NCBI RefSeq assembly: GCF_008180445.1
Contig: NZ_VTER01000003.1
Coordinates: forward strand, 596,649 to 660,648
DNA length: 64,000 bases
Direction: 5' to 3'
DNA from: Bacillus_AB infantis_B
Lineage (GTDB): Bacteria; Bacillota; Bacilli; Bacillales; Cytobacillaceae
Position numbers and translations under genes: made by a program. Numbering within the stretch: the stretch's first letter is position 1; each line of letters begins with the position of its first letter. The notes under the pieces are model-generated. The model saw only the letters and a program-made list of their open reading frames with translations. It did not search any database and had not been told where the DNA came from. Positions 34,664 to 43,048 of the stretch are shown piece by piece.

Positions 34664-35158
34664 CTATGTACTAAGCTCCTCAAAAGTATCCCACTTCACT
34701 ACTTCCTCATACTCCTCACCATCAATCGTGTAAATAACCTTCGCCGCCCTGCTTTCATCCTCCTTCACCTCACCAAGCAGAATTTTTGCAACAACCCTGC
34801 TCTCTCCCTGGACTTTAAATCCAGTAATATCTTTGATTTTCCCGATATTGCGGTCTGCCGAATATAACCCCATTTCTTTCAAAGGATCGGCACCGTAAAA
34901 TTCATAGGCAATCCCATCTTCATCAACAGTTACAGGCGCACCATCTTCTTTAACTAATTCAATAGAAGCAATGATTGCCGGCTCATCCCCTGTCCATTCA
35001 ATTGGCAGAACCATATAGTAGCTTTCACCAGATTCCATTGAATCAGCATACAGATTACCGAACATAAATTCACCATCATCTTTGGTTTCCGGCTCGCTGC
35101 AGGCAGTCAGGAACAAGGCCAGAAGTATAATTGCTATTACCCTTAGAGTTTTCATCAT
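34664..35158 (-). CDS. Putative lipoprotein, unknown function
   Basis: 164 residues with a signal peptide and lipobox LTAC (Cys near residue 20), so it is probably anchored on the outer face of the membrane. The mature part is acidic and beta-rich with no motif I recognise. It stands alone. Its 3' end is followed by repeat R3. Confidence 0.7.
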   Translation of the reverse strand: MMKTLRVIAIILLALFLTACSEPETKDDGEFMFGNLYADSMESGESYYMVLPIEWTGDEPAIIASIELVKEDGAPVTVDEDGIAYEFYGADPLKEMGLYSADRNIGKIKDITGFKVQGESRVVAKILLGEVKEDESRAAKVIYTIDGEEYEEVVKWDTFEELST

Positions 35159-35284
35159 CAGCCTCCTCTTCGTGATCCCGCTGCCAGAACACTTCTCTAG
35201 GCAAAAATAGATTCCTGTTAAAAGTTCATAGTGTGCCGGTCATTTACTGAACAGAAGACCGCATGGCAGAAGGAATAAAGCCTT

Positions 35285-35306
35285 ATTAATCAAACGTTTG
35301 ATTAAT
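35285..35306. promoter_or_regulatory. 22-base perfect palindrome, TetR-type operator candidate
   Basis: Arms ATTAATCAAAC and GTTTGATTAAT meet without a spacer. It lies about 130 bases upstream of the lipoprotein start. A nearly identical palindrome occurs at 39415. The rest of the 350-base gap from 35159 to 35510 shows only the hairpin at 35483. Confidence 0.55.
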
Positions 35307-35482
35307 ATATTTATAGCCTGTTTGCATCCTAGAAAAACATAAAAGGTCGAAGTCTAGAAGCGTGGTTTGAGCCTTCTCCCTAATGAATGAAACGCTAATT
35401 CTATGTACAATTTTTACCATATTGGTATAAAATCAAGTAAGAACATTTAAATTGAGAGTTTGTATCGGCAATATCATTATTG

Positions 35483-35505
35483 GGTGAAGTCTCTTATACT
35501 TCACC
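35483..35505. terminator. Hairpin directly left of repeat R4
   Basis: GGTGAAGT / ACTTCACC with a 7-base loop. No gene of known orientation ends here. It is listed because such a stem accompanies most R copies. Confidence 0.4.
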
Positions 35506-35510
35506 TCTTC

Positions 35511-35551
35511 GTGGAACAAATTGTGAAACAAGATTATTCGGGTGGTGCCTG
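35511..35551 (+). repeat. Dispersed repeat R, copy R4, interrupted by IS copy 1
   Basis: The left part ends GGTGCCTG at 35551. The remainder, CTGTCACC, resumes at 37002-37009 beyond the insertion sequence. Removing the IS and one CTG restores GGTGCCTGTCACC. Confidence 0.88.
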
Positions 35552-35625
35552 TGCTCGACCCCCTTATAATGGACAAATAGACCATCATAATTCGGTGATA
35601 TACTAACATATAAGGGGGAATTAAA

Positions 35626-35940
35626 ATGAACAAGCCTACTCGTAAAAGACACCTTGATCCCGATATAAAAATTAGGGCATCCCAAGAATACCTAAATGGA
35701 GTGAAAAGTTCATCTCAATTGGGGCATGAGCTAAATGTTGACCCGGATACCATCTTAAATTGGGCTAAAAAGTATAAACTTCACGGCGCTGCCTGCTTCA
35801 ATAAATCGACCAAAAATCAATCTAGTCAAACTGCAGAATTACAAAAAGAAATTGATCATTTAAAGTCCACGTTAAAAGCAAAAGATTTGGAGATTGAGAT
35901 TCTAAAAAAGTTCCAGGCCTCTCTCAAAAAGAACGTATAA
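35626..35940 (+). CDS. IS3-family OrfA (helix-turn-helix/leucine zipper)
   Basis: 104 residues. The first 55 form a transposase helix-turn-helix (SSQLGHELNVDPDTILNWAKKY) and the rest a coiled coil (TAELQKEIDHLKSTLKAKDLEIEIL). AAGGGGG lies before the ATG. The slippery heptamer AAAAAAG at 35904-35910 is in phase (A AAA AAG), so a -1 shift near residue 95 would join OrfA to OrfB. Confidence 0.92.
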   Translation: MNKPTRKRHLDPDIKIRASQEYLNGVKSSSQLGHELNVDPDTILNWAKKYKLHGAACFNKSTKNQSSQTAELQKEIDHLKSTLKAKDLEIEILKKFQASLKKNV

Positions 35941-35966
35941 ACAAGAAATACGAGGGTATTTCTGCT

Positions 35967-36881
35967 TTGAGGGAGGAGTATCCCGTGACCCTCTTATGCC
36001 AAATTCTCAATGTGTCGAAAAGCGGGTATTATGCCTATTTAAAACGGCCAAAACCTGCTCNATGCCAAATTCTCAATGTGTCGAAAAGCGGGTATTATGC
36101 CTATTTAAAACGGCCAAAACCTGCTCTTTCATCTGACGATAAAAGGCTTATTACAAAAATCAAAAGAGCATATACCCTGCACAATGGTACCTACGGTGCC
36201 AAAAGAATCGCCAAATACCTGAGTAAGAGCGGCACTCGAGTGAACCACAAAAAAGTGGCTCGTTTGATGCGGGAGATTAACCTCCAAGCTGTTGTTCGCC
36301 AGCCGAAAACAACCTATAGTCAAAAGGCTCAATCCGCTGGATATATATACGAAAATAAGTTGCAAAGAGACTTTCATGCCATATTGCCCAACACTAAATG
36401 GGTCACTGACGTGACGGAGGTTTTGGTAGACAGCCGTAAACTTTATATATCAGCCGTTATGGATCTATTTAACCGTGAAATAGTAGCACTTCAGGTAAGT
36501 TCAAGCCCGAATGCAGAGCTTATTAAACAAACACTATTGGAAGCAAAAAAGAACCGCAAGCTCCCTTCGTTGAAGGGAGTAACGATTCATAGTGATCAGG
36601 GCAACGTATACCGTTCGTTCGCCTATAACCAGTGGAGCAGGGAATATGGTTTTACCCCTAGTATGTCCAGGAAAGCAAATTGTTGGGATAACGCCGTAAT
36701 AGAGAGCTTTTTCTCCACACTCAAAGTCGAAATGCCCTGCTTCTTCCCTTTAATCTCTTTAGAAACAATAGAAAGCTATTTACTCAAGTACATAAAATAC
36801 TTCAACGAAAAGCGCATACAAAAGAAATTGAGCTATCAATCCCCTATAGAATATTTATCATTATTTGACCAAGCTGTTTAA
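35967..36881 (+). CDS. IS3-family OrfB (DDE integrase), carrying an artefactual repeat
   Basis: Transposase catalytic part. The DDE triad lies in TKWVTDVTEV, TIHSDQGNVYRS and AVIESFFSTLK. The frame as read (304 residues, TTG start) includes a 22-residue repeat around the N at 36061, so the native protein from this start is about 282 residues. The natural product is likely the OrfAB fusion made by -1 frameshifting, because that frame runs without a stop from the slippery site through NKKYEGISALREEYPV into this frame. Confidence 0.9.
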   Translation: MREEYPVTLLCQILNVSKSGYYAYLKRPKPAXCQILNVSKSGYYAYLKRPKPALSSDDKRLITKIKRAYTLHNGTYGAKRIAKYLSKSGTRVNHKKVARLMREINLQAVVRQPKTTYSQKAQSAGYIYENKLQRDFHAILPNTKWVTDVTEVLVDSRKLYISAVMDLFNREIVALQVSSSPNAELIKQTLLEAKKNRKLPSLKGVTIHSDQGNVYRSFAYNQWSREYGFTPSMSRKANCWDNAVIESFFSTLKVEMPCFFPLISLETIESYLLKYIKYFNEKRIQKKLSYQSPIEYLSLFDQAV

Positions 36882-37027
36882 AAAATAGGATGTTGTAGCT
36901 TTATTTTCTATACACTTTTTTAGGAAATTAGCTAATTTCTCTGCTCTTCATTATAGAAATAACCGATTTTTATTAGTGTCCATTTTTAAGGGGCTTGACC
37001 ACTGTCACCTAGAAAGTAGGGTAAGTA

Positions 37028-38338
37028 ATGTCTTTTCTTAAAAACGTCTTTAATGTCTTAACAGACAAGCGGGATATAAAAGAACCTGAAATTTATAAGC
37101 ATTTCAATGAAAAATCAGCCACTATCTCACATCTGACCGAGCTGGCAGAAAGCAAAGATCCAAACATCGACCTGAAAAAAGTGGAAAACCACTTAAAGTT
37201 ATTCACCATCGGCCAAACAGGAGAAAAAAACGTCCTGTTTGAACTCCAGCACTCTATGCTGCCGCTGGTCATCCTGCATGATGTATATCTGGAGTATGGT
37301 GATTATGCTGCTCAATTGGATTTCATTGTTATTACACATAAGTTCATAATGGTTTTAGAAGTGAAGAAGATGTTTGGCAATATACATATTACTGATAAAG
37401 GGGAATTCCAAAGAGTAATTACGAAGAACAACAGGATCATTAACAAAGAAGGGATGTACAGCCCGATCAACCAAGTCGAGCGGCATATGGGAATCCTGGA
37501 AAAACTCCTGAAAGATGACGGCGCCATAAAAAATTGTCCCGTTACCTATGCTGTTACTTTTGCAAATCCCAAAACTATTTTGGATATCGCTAAGAATGCG
37601 CCGGCAAATATACAATCAAAGGTCATCCGCCATGACCAAATCAAAACTTCCATTCAAAATGAGCTGGAGAAAAAATCGCCTGTATTCATGACAGATCAAC
37701 TCGTCTATGGGATCGCGGATACTATTCTGAAATACAGTAAAGAAAAGCAATTCAACAAAGAAGATTATTTGCTGCAAACATCTCTAGAGACTCAAAAGGA
37801 AATATCAAACGCTGCCTCTGTCCCAGCTGTAAATCAAAATGATAAGGATAGCATCTTAAAAAAATCTCTAACTGAATATCGTCTTAACCGTTCAAGAGAA
37901 TTGAATATAAAGCCTTACCATATTTTCACTAATAAAATGCTGGATGAGCTCTTGGAGAAAAAGCCTATGACCATTGAGCAATTGTTAGAGATTGAAGGGG
38001 TTAGCCAGAAAAAAGCGGAGGACTACGGAAAGGATCTATTGGCGATCATTAGCGGACAATCGCCAGAATCACGCTTTCCGAAGAAGCAGCACACCAAACA
38101 TATCCGGAATAACCCACCAAATGAAAAAGAAATCCGCTCTGCTTTAACCGCATTTAGAACGAGCCATTCAAAAAAGCTCAATGTAAAACCGTATTATATC
38201 TTTACTAACAATACACTAGAGGCAATTTTAATTAAGAGACCTGGTACTATGAGTGACCTTTTAAGCATAGAAGGCATAGGGCCAAAGAAAGCCGGGGAGT
38301 TTGGGCAGGAACTGCTGGATATAATAAAGGGAAATTAA
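37028..38338 (+). CDS. NERD-domain protein with two HRDC-like domains
   Basis: 436 residues. NERD nuclease-related domain at about residues 60-190 (AQLDFIVITHKFIMVLEVKKMFG holds the D...ExK core of a restriction-like fold). Two HRDC-like helical domains follow at about 280-345 and 370-435, each with KPYxIFTN and ending in a helix-hairpin-helix-like turn (SIEGIGPKKAGEFG). These suggest nucleic-acid binding and possibly cleavage. The biological role is unknown. The start follows GTAGGG only 18 bases after the restored right half of repeat R4. Confidence 0.85.
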   Translation: MSFLKNVFNVLTDKRDIKEPEIYKHFNEKSATISHLTELAESKDPNIDLKKVENHLKLFTIGQTGEKNVLFELQHSMLPLVILHDVYLEYGDYAAQLDFIVITHKFIMVLEVKKMFGNIHITDKGEFQRVITKNNRIINKEGMYSPINQVERHMGILEKLLKDDGAIKNCPVTYAVTFANPKTILDIAKNAPANIQSKVIRHDQIKTSIQNELEKKSPVFMTDQLVYGIADTILKYSKEKQFNKEDYLLQTSLETQKEISNAASVPAVNQNDKDSILKKSLTEYRLNRSRELNIKPYHIFTNKMLDELLEKKPMTIEQLLEIEGVSQKKAEDYGKDLLAIISGQSPESRFPKKQHTKHIRNNPPNEKEIRSALTAFRTSHSKKLNVKPYYIFTNNTLEAILIKRPGTMSDLLSIEGIGPKKAGEFGQELLDIIKGN

Positions 38339-38340
38339 CA

Positions 38341-38363
38341 GGAGGGGAGCTGCTCCCCTCCTA
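38341..38363. terminator. Terminator after the NERD gene
   Basis: AGGAGGGGAGC / GCTCCCCTCCT around one base, then ATTTATTTAG on the + strand, two bases after the stop. Confidence 0.75.
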
Positions 38364-38393
38364 TTTATTTAGTTAAAATCTGCTTCTCCCAAC

Positions 38394-38439
38394 GTGAAAC
38401 AAATTGTGAAACAAGATTTTTCGGGAGGTACCTGTCACC
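38394..38439 (+). repeat. Dispersed repeat R, copy R5
   Basis: Copy ending GGGAGGTACCTGTCACC, 30 bases right of the NERD terminator and 72 bases upstream of the GAF-STAS gene. It is immediately followed by an ATG that opens an 8-codon frame with GGGAGG as its ribosome-binding site. Confidence 0.88.
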
Positions 38440-38511
38440 ATGTTTAACTATCTCAAAGTGTGGTAAAAACTTAGTTAAGGCTTATTTTAGGATTGAGGGG
38501 TACAAATACAT

Positions 38512-39408
38512 ATGAATTCAAATGTTTTTTCTTACAGCAAGTTCATGAATTTCGATGAAGCGGCGGACAGCATCCTACGAATGATGAGCAGGATTTTAAA
38601 TATAAATACTCTTTTCATTGCTAAAAATGATCAAAGGACAAATGAGATTGTTAAGGTTGTTAATCATGGGGATACTTTGCTGAGGGAAGGAGATACTCTT
38701 CCTTTTGAAGAGACTTTTTGCAAGCTGAGTGTGGATCATGGCGAAAAGGTCCTGTTCATTCCAGATATTACAAAAAGCGATTTATCAAACGCACTTAATG
38801 TGACCCGGAATTTAGGAAGCGGCAGCTTTGTAGGCCTTCCTATTTTTTATGAAGATGGAAGGAATTATGGGACCATCTGCGGACTGGATACGGAAACCTT
38901 TGAACTCACCGAGGAACATGTGGAGCTTTTTGAAACTATGAGCTCTCTCCTGTCTTATGTGCTGGAGCTCGACGATGCGAATAGACAGATTCAAACTCTG
39001 TCAGCACCGCTAGTCCCGATCACTACAGGAGTAGCCATCCTTCCGATCATCGGCAATATCAATGAATTCCGGCTGGAAACCATCATAGAATTGGCCCTCA
39101 CCAAGAGTGAAAGCCTGTCACTTGAGTATCTAATCATTGATTTGTCGGGGATTCTCCAAATTAACGATATGGTGAGCTCTTCACTATTAAAAGTTGCCAA
39201 TATGCTGAGCCTGATCGGAGTAACCCCCATACTTACCGGTATCAGGCCGGACTTGGCGTTAAACGCAATCAGCACAAATATAGATTTGAAATCAGTAAAA
39301 ACCGAGGCCAGCCTGGAAAGTGCTTTGAAGACGATTGGGTTTACACTGAGCAGAGATGAAGGGAAAGACAGAGGGAGAGGCTCATCGTCCCGCTCTCTTT
39401 TCAGGTGA
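38512..39408 (+). CDS. GAF-STAS domain protein
   Basis: 298 residues. N-terminal GAF sensor (about residues 10-155, with GSGSFVGLPIFYEDGRNYGTICGLD), then a STAS domain (about 165-280) with DLSGILQINDMVSSSLLKV. STAS proteins of this type (RsbR/RsbS relatives) act in stress signalling, where a Ser/Thr in the DLSG segment is phosphorylated. The tail is rich in Arg and Ser. It is monocistronic, and no kinase or phosphatase gene is adjacent. Confidence 0.82.
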   Translation: MNSNVFSYSKFMNFDEAADSILRMMSRILNINTLFIAKNDQRTNEIVKVVNHGDTLLREGDTLPFEETFCKLSVDHGEKVLFIPDITKSDLSNALNVTRNLGSGSFVGLPIFYEDGRNYGTICGLDTETFELTEEHVELFETMSSLLSYVLELDDANRQIQTLSAPLVPITTGVAILPIIGNINEFRLETIIELALTKSESLSLEYLIIDLSGILQINDMVSSSLLKVANMLSLIGVTPILTGIRPDLALNAISTNIDLKSVKTEASLESALKTIGFTLSRDEGKDRGRGSSSRSLFR

Positions 39409-39414
39409 AATTTG

Positions 39415-39434
39415 TTAATCAAACGATTGATTAA
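39415..39434. promoter_or_regulatory. 20-base palindrome related to the one at 35285
   Basis: TTAATCAAACGATTGATTAA differs from the 35285 core by one base. It lies 7 bases after the GAF-STAS stop, where no promoter is expected for a known gene. Confidence 0.45.
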
Positions 39435-39449
39435 ATGCTTTGGAAGCCA

Positions 39450-39476
39450 GAGAGGGACAGTAAAGCTGTCCCTCTC
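39450..39476. terminator. Terminator shared by GAF-STAS and DUF2812 genes
   Basis: GAGAGGGACAG / CTGTCCCTCTC with loop TAAAG, between two convergent genes. On the minus strand it follows repeat R6. Confidence 0.75.
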
Positions 39477-39495
39477 CAGCTCTAGCATCAAACTT

Positions 39496-39542
39496 GTGAA
39501 ACATAGCTGTGAAACAAGATTTTTCGGGAGGTGCCTTTCACC
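39496..39542 (+). repeat. Dispersed repeat R, copy R6
   Basis: Copy ending GGGAGGTGCCTTTCACC (loop CCTTT, not CCTGT). Its last base overlaps the TAG stop of the DUF2812 gene. Confidence 0.9.
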
Positions 39543-40726
39543 TAAAACTTCTCCACAACTGCCTCAATCACCGCATCCACATCCGCCTTCCCGTGGTACC
39601 AAACATATATCACAGTATCCCCCTTGAAAGCGAATACCTTTTTCAAATAGTTTTCTTCATATACAATGAGCTGATCTAAATCAGGATGGGTTTTCTCCTG
39701 ATACAAATCATGGTTTTCTTCATACTCGTATCTTTTAATCAAATCAGAAATCAGATTATCGGCCAAAGACGGGAAGGTCAGCTTATAGACTTCTGTTTGT
39801 ATAGATGGTGAATATTCTCCGCTGCCATCATTCCACATCTTGCCGGGCACCACTCCGTTTTCGTCTGCTTCATACTGCACGGGTGCCAAAGGACTCCAGT
39901 TACGGGAATAGCGGTTGCCCCAGTCCACATTATCATCAAAATATACTGGCTCTTCCCGAACCATATCAGGATTCTGTTCTACATCTGCCAATCTCACAAT
40001 CGGCAAATCCAGGTTTCCCTCAGGCAATGTTTTCGTGTCCATGATAAACAGCTTCGCGAATGACATTACAGCAACGGAACCGGCTGTCAGCATAAAAAGC
40101 AAGGATATCGCCGTATTGCGCCGGAAGCGCTTCTTCCATGGAGCATCGTGGTCAATCGGTTTTCCTTCGGCCAGCTTTTTCCGCAGCGCCCGAATAGATA
40201 TGGCAGCCTGTAGCGAGGTATAGGCCGAATATCCGATGATGATGGTTAAAATGGTTTGTGTAAGTACACTGCCCTCAACCATCAGCAAAATTGGTGTTCC
40301 CTCCAGGAACCATAGAGTAGCCAGCATACCAATCGTCAATAGGATCATGATTGTGACGAACCAGGCAGTCTGAGTATACTTTTCATCCAATGCCTTTAAT
40401 GTATAAGATTGCTCCGCTGGATCTGTATGGATCTCTGGCGCATGAAGCTCAGCGGGTGAAGAAAACACATGGAAATAATTATAGGTAGTCACATAATCCC
40501 ATCCGCTCTCGGAATACATTTCAATCTGTTCACTTGAAATCTTCTTACTGAATGAAACATCAATTCTGTATCTCATTTTCTTCGGTTCACCTTTTGCAAA
40601 CTTAGCAAATCGGAGCCCCATCTTTTTAAGGTAAAGCCCTTCTGCTGCCATGTCCGCAAACCAGCTTTCATGCTCCCCGATCCGCCAATAGTCCTCGGGC
40701 CGGAGTTTGCGTACAATTTTACCCAT
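39542..40726 (-). CDS. DUF2812 membrane protein
   Basis: 394 residues. The N-terminal third is the DUF2812 domain (RPEDYWRIGEHESWFADMAAEG, LYLKKMGLRFAKF). Membrane segments follow near residues 145-165, 175-195 and 225-245, then an extracytoplasmic region. DUF2812 genes are usually paired with a PadR regulator, as here. AGGAGG is nine bases before the ATG at 40726, which is preferred to the GTG at 40735. The start overlaps the padR 3' end. Function is unknown. Confidence 0.82.
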   Translation of the reverse strand: MGKIVRKLRPEDYWRIGEHESWFADMAAEGLYLKKMGLRFAKFAKGEPKKMRYRIDVSFSKKISSEQIEMYSESGWDYVTTYNYFHVFSSPAELHAPEIHTDPAEQSYTLKALDEKYTQTAWFVTIMILLTIGMLATLWFLEGTPILLMVEGSVLTQTILTIIIGYSAYTSLQAAISIRALRKKLAEGKPIDHDAPWKKRFRRNTAISLLFMLTAGSVAVMSFAKLFIMDTKTLPEGNLDLPIVRLADVEQNPDMVREEPVYFDDNVDWGNRYSRNWSPLAPVQYEADENGVVPGKMWNDGSGEYSPSIQTEVYKLTFPSLADNLISDLIKRYEYEENHDLYQEKTHPDLDQLIVYEENYLKKVFAFKGDTVIYVWYHGKADVDAVIEAVVEKF

Positions 40727-41039
40727 TCCCCTCACCCTCCTCTAAAATCCTGCTGTCTTCAATCAGGGCTTTTAATCGTCCATACTCAACACGCAGGGCA
40801 TGTTCCCCATCAGCTGTAATTTTGTAGGTCTTTCTTCTGCCATCATTTTCAGCCAGGGAAATAAGTCCGTCCTTTTGCATCCTTGAAAGCACTCCGTAAA
40901 GAGTGCCCGGCCCCATATTCACACGGCCTTTTGAAACTTCAGCGATAGCATGCATCAGCTGGTAGCCGTGGTTGGGACGCATGAGTGCGAGGAGTACGTA
41001 GTACATTGCCTCGGTCATTGGGCCTCCGGTGTAAGCCAT
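40719..41039 (-). CDS. PadR-family transcriptional repressor
   Basis: 106 residues, PadR winged helix: YYVLLALMRPNHGYQLMHAI, GRVNMGPGTLYGVLSRMQKDGLI. A near-perfect 32-base palindrome lies 46 bases upstream, consistent with autorepression. It is cotranscribed with the DUF2812 gene, whose expression it probably controls in response to a membrane or drug signal. Confidence 0.9.
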   Translation of the reverse strand: MAYTGGPMTEAMYYVLLALMRPNHGYQLMHAIAEVSKGRVNMGPGTLYGVLSRMQKDGLISLAENDGRRKTYKITADGEHALRVEYGRLKALIEDSRILEEGEGNG

Positions 41040-41084
41040 TGGTAAATCCCTTCTTTCATTGTTGGAGTTATTATGTTGCTTGAT

Positions 41085-41116
41085 ATTATGTTATGCGATA
41101 TATCGTATAACATAAT
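41085..41116. promoter_or_regulatory. PadR operator candidate
   Basis: ATTATGTTATGCGATA / TATCGTATAACATAAT, 32 bases with a single mismatch pair. It contains ATGT and ACAT half-sites as seen in PadR operators. Confidence 0.75.
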
Positions 41117-41176
41117 AATATAAGATTGGAAGTTTCCTGTAAATAGGTTCAGAGGTTAAAATAGTAAAATATATAA

Positions 41177-41212
41177 AAAAGCACTGCCGGTATTTTACCT
41201 GGCAGTGCTTTT
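41177..41212. terminator. Terminator upstream of padR
   Basis: AAAAGCACTGCC / GGCAGTGCTTTT, 12-base arms, flanked by an A tract and TTTTC. It would end minus-strand transcription arriving from bglK through repeats R9-R7. Confidence 0.85.
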
Positions 41213-41260
41213 CACGTCATATTCCAGTTCGAAGTTATATCTGTTTCCTCCGCTTGGTGT

Positions 41261-41302
41261 GTGAAATAATTGTATGAAACAAGAATATTCGGGAGGTGTC
41301 TG
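41261..41302 (+). repeat. Dispersed repeat R, copy R7, interrupted by IS copy 2
   Basis: The left part ends GGTGTCTG at 41302. The right part CTGTCACC is at 43169-43176. It is the first of three R copies in a row once the IS is removed. Confidence 0.85.
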
Positions 41303-41376
41303 TGCTCGACCCCCTTATAATGGACAAATAGACCATCATAATTCGGTGATATACTAACATATAAGGGGGAATTAAA

Positions 41377-41691
41377 ATGAACAAGCCTACTCGTAAAAGA
41401 CACCTCGATCCCGATATAAAAATTAGGGCATCCCAAGAATACCTAAATGGAGTGAAAAGTTCATCTCAATTGGGGCATGAGCTAAATGTTGACCCGGATA
41501 CCATCTTAAATTGGGCTAAAAAGTATNAACTCCACGGCGCTGCCTGCTTCAATAAATCGACCAAAAATCAATCTAGTCAAACTGCAGAATTACAAAAAGA
41601 AATTGATCATTTAAAGTCCACGTTAAAAGCAAAAGATTTGGAGATTGAGATTCTAAAAAAGTTCCAGGCCTCTCTCAAAAAGAACGTATAA
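41377..41691 (+). CDS. IS3-family OrfA, copy 2
   Basis: 104 residues, same as copy 1 apart from one codon made ambiguous by the N at 41527. The slippery AAAAAAG is at 41655-41661. A second partial OrfA-like stretch (to 41966) is the artefactual repeat, not a gene. Confidence 0.88.
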   Translation: MNKPTRKRHLDPDIKIRASQEYLNGVKSSSQLGHELNVDPDTILNWAKKYXLHGAACFNKSTKNQSSQTAELQKEIDHLKSTLKAKDLEIEILKKFQASLKKNV

Positions 41692-41992
41692 ACAAGAAAT
41701 ACGAGGGTATTTCTGCTTTGAGGGAGGAGTATCCCGTGACCCTCTTATGCCAAATTCTCAATGTGTCGAAAAGCGGGTATTATGCCTATTTAAAACGGCC
41801 AAAACCNCACGGCGCTGCCTGCTTCAATAAATCGACCAAAAATCAATCTAGTCAAACTGCAGAATTACAAAAAGAAATTGATCATTTAAAGTCCACGTTA
41901 AAAGCAAAAGATTTGGAGATTGAGATTCTAAAAAAGTTCCAGGCCTCTCTCAAAAAGAACGTATAAACAAGAAATACGAGGGTATTTCTGCT

Positions 41993-43048
41993 TTGAGGGA
42001 GGAGTATCCCGTGACCCTCTTATGCCAAATTCTCAATGTGTCGAAAAGCGGGTATTATGCCTATTTAAAACGGCCAAAACCTGCTCTTTCATCTGACGAT
42101 AAAAGGCTTATTACAAAAATCAAAAGAGCATATACCCTGCACAATGGTACCTACGGTGCCAAAAGAATCGCCAAATACCTGAGTAAGAGCGGCACTCGAG
42201 TGAACCACAAAAAAGTGGCTCGTCTGATGCGGGAGATTAACCTCCAAGCTGTTGTTCGCCAGCCGAAAANAACCTATAGTCAAAAGGCTCAATCCGCTGG
42301 ATATATATACGAAAATAAGTTGCAAAGAGACTTTCATGCCATATTGCCCAACACTAAATGGGTCACTGACGTGACGGAGGTTTTGGTAGACAGCCGTAAA
42401 CTTTATATATCAGCCGTTATGGATCTATTTAACCGTGAAATAGTAGCACTTCAGGTAAGTTCAAGCCCGAATGCAGAGCTTATTAAACAAACACTGTTGG
42501 AAGCAAAAAAGAACCGCAAGCTCCCTTCGTTGAACGGAGTAACGATTCATAGTGATCAGGGCAACGTATACCGTTCGTTCGCCTATAACCAGTGGAGCAG
42601 GGAATATGGTTTTACCCCTAGTATGTCCAGGAAAGCAAATTGTTGGGATAACGCCGTAATAGAGAGCTTTTTCTCCACACTCAAAGTAGAAATGCCCTGC
42701 TTCTTCCCTTTAATCTCTTTAGAAACAATAGAAAGCTATTTACTCAAGTACATAAAATACTTCAACGAAAAGCGCATACAAAAGAAATTGAGCTATCAAT
42801 CCCCTAAAGAATATGGTTTTACCCCTAGTATGTCCAGGAAAGCAAATTGTTGGGATAACGCCGTAATAGAGAGCTTTTTCTCCACACTCAAAGTAGAAAT
42901 GCCCTGCTTCTTCCCTTTAATCTCTTTAGAAACAATAGAAAGCTATTTACTCAAGTACATAAAATACTTCAACGAAAAGCGCATACAAAAGAAATTGAGC
43001 TATCAATCCCCTAAAGAATATTTATCATTATTTGACCAAGCTGTTTAA
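41993..43048 (+). CDS. IS3-family OrfB, copy 2, with artefactual internal repeat
   Basis: DDE transposase as in copy 1. The 351-residue frame contains the last 69 residues of the catalytic domain twice (the second from 42809), including a second AVIESFFSTLK. Removing the duplicate gives 282 residues, as for copy 1. Confidence 0.85.
   Translation: MREEYPVTLLCQILNVSKSGYYAYLKRPKPALSSDDKRLITKIKRAYTLHNGTYGAKRIAKYLSKSGTRVNHKKVARLMREINLQAVVRQPKXTYSQKAQSAGYIYENKLQRDFHAILPNTKWVTDVTEVLVDSRKLYISAVMDLFNREIVALQVSSSPNAELIKQTLLEAKKNRKLPSLNGVTIHSDQGNVYRSFAYNQWSREYGFTPSMSRKANCWDNAVIESFFSTLKVEMPCFFPLISLETIESYLLKYIKYFNEKRIQKKLSYQSPKEYGFTPSMSRKANCWDNAVIESFFSTLKVEMPCFFPLISLETIESYLLKYIKYFNEKRIQKKLSYQSPKEYLSLFDQAV

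Larger units (their letters stand above)
35552..37001 (+). mobile_element. IS3-family insertion sequence, copy 1, with assembly duplication
   Basis: Ends TGCTCGACCCCCTTATAATG (left) and, inverted, TGGTCAAGCCCCTTAAAAATG (right). CTG is duplicated at 35549-35551 and 37002-37004. The length here is 1450 bases, but 66 bases (35996-36061, ending in N) repeat the following 65 and are an assembly artefact, giving a true length of 1384, equal to that deduced from copy 2. It carries orfA and orfB. Confidence 0.93.

Noticed and set aside
41718..41966. Chimeric frame joining OrfB start to OrfA end in IS copy 2
   Set aside because: It is created by the duplicated block at the N (41807). Removing the duplication removes the chimera.
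42809..43048. Transposase with two catalytic Glu regions
   Set aside because: The second copy repeats the preceding 207 bases. This is best explained as an assembly artefact, since the corrected length equals that of copy 1.
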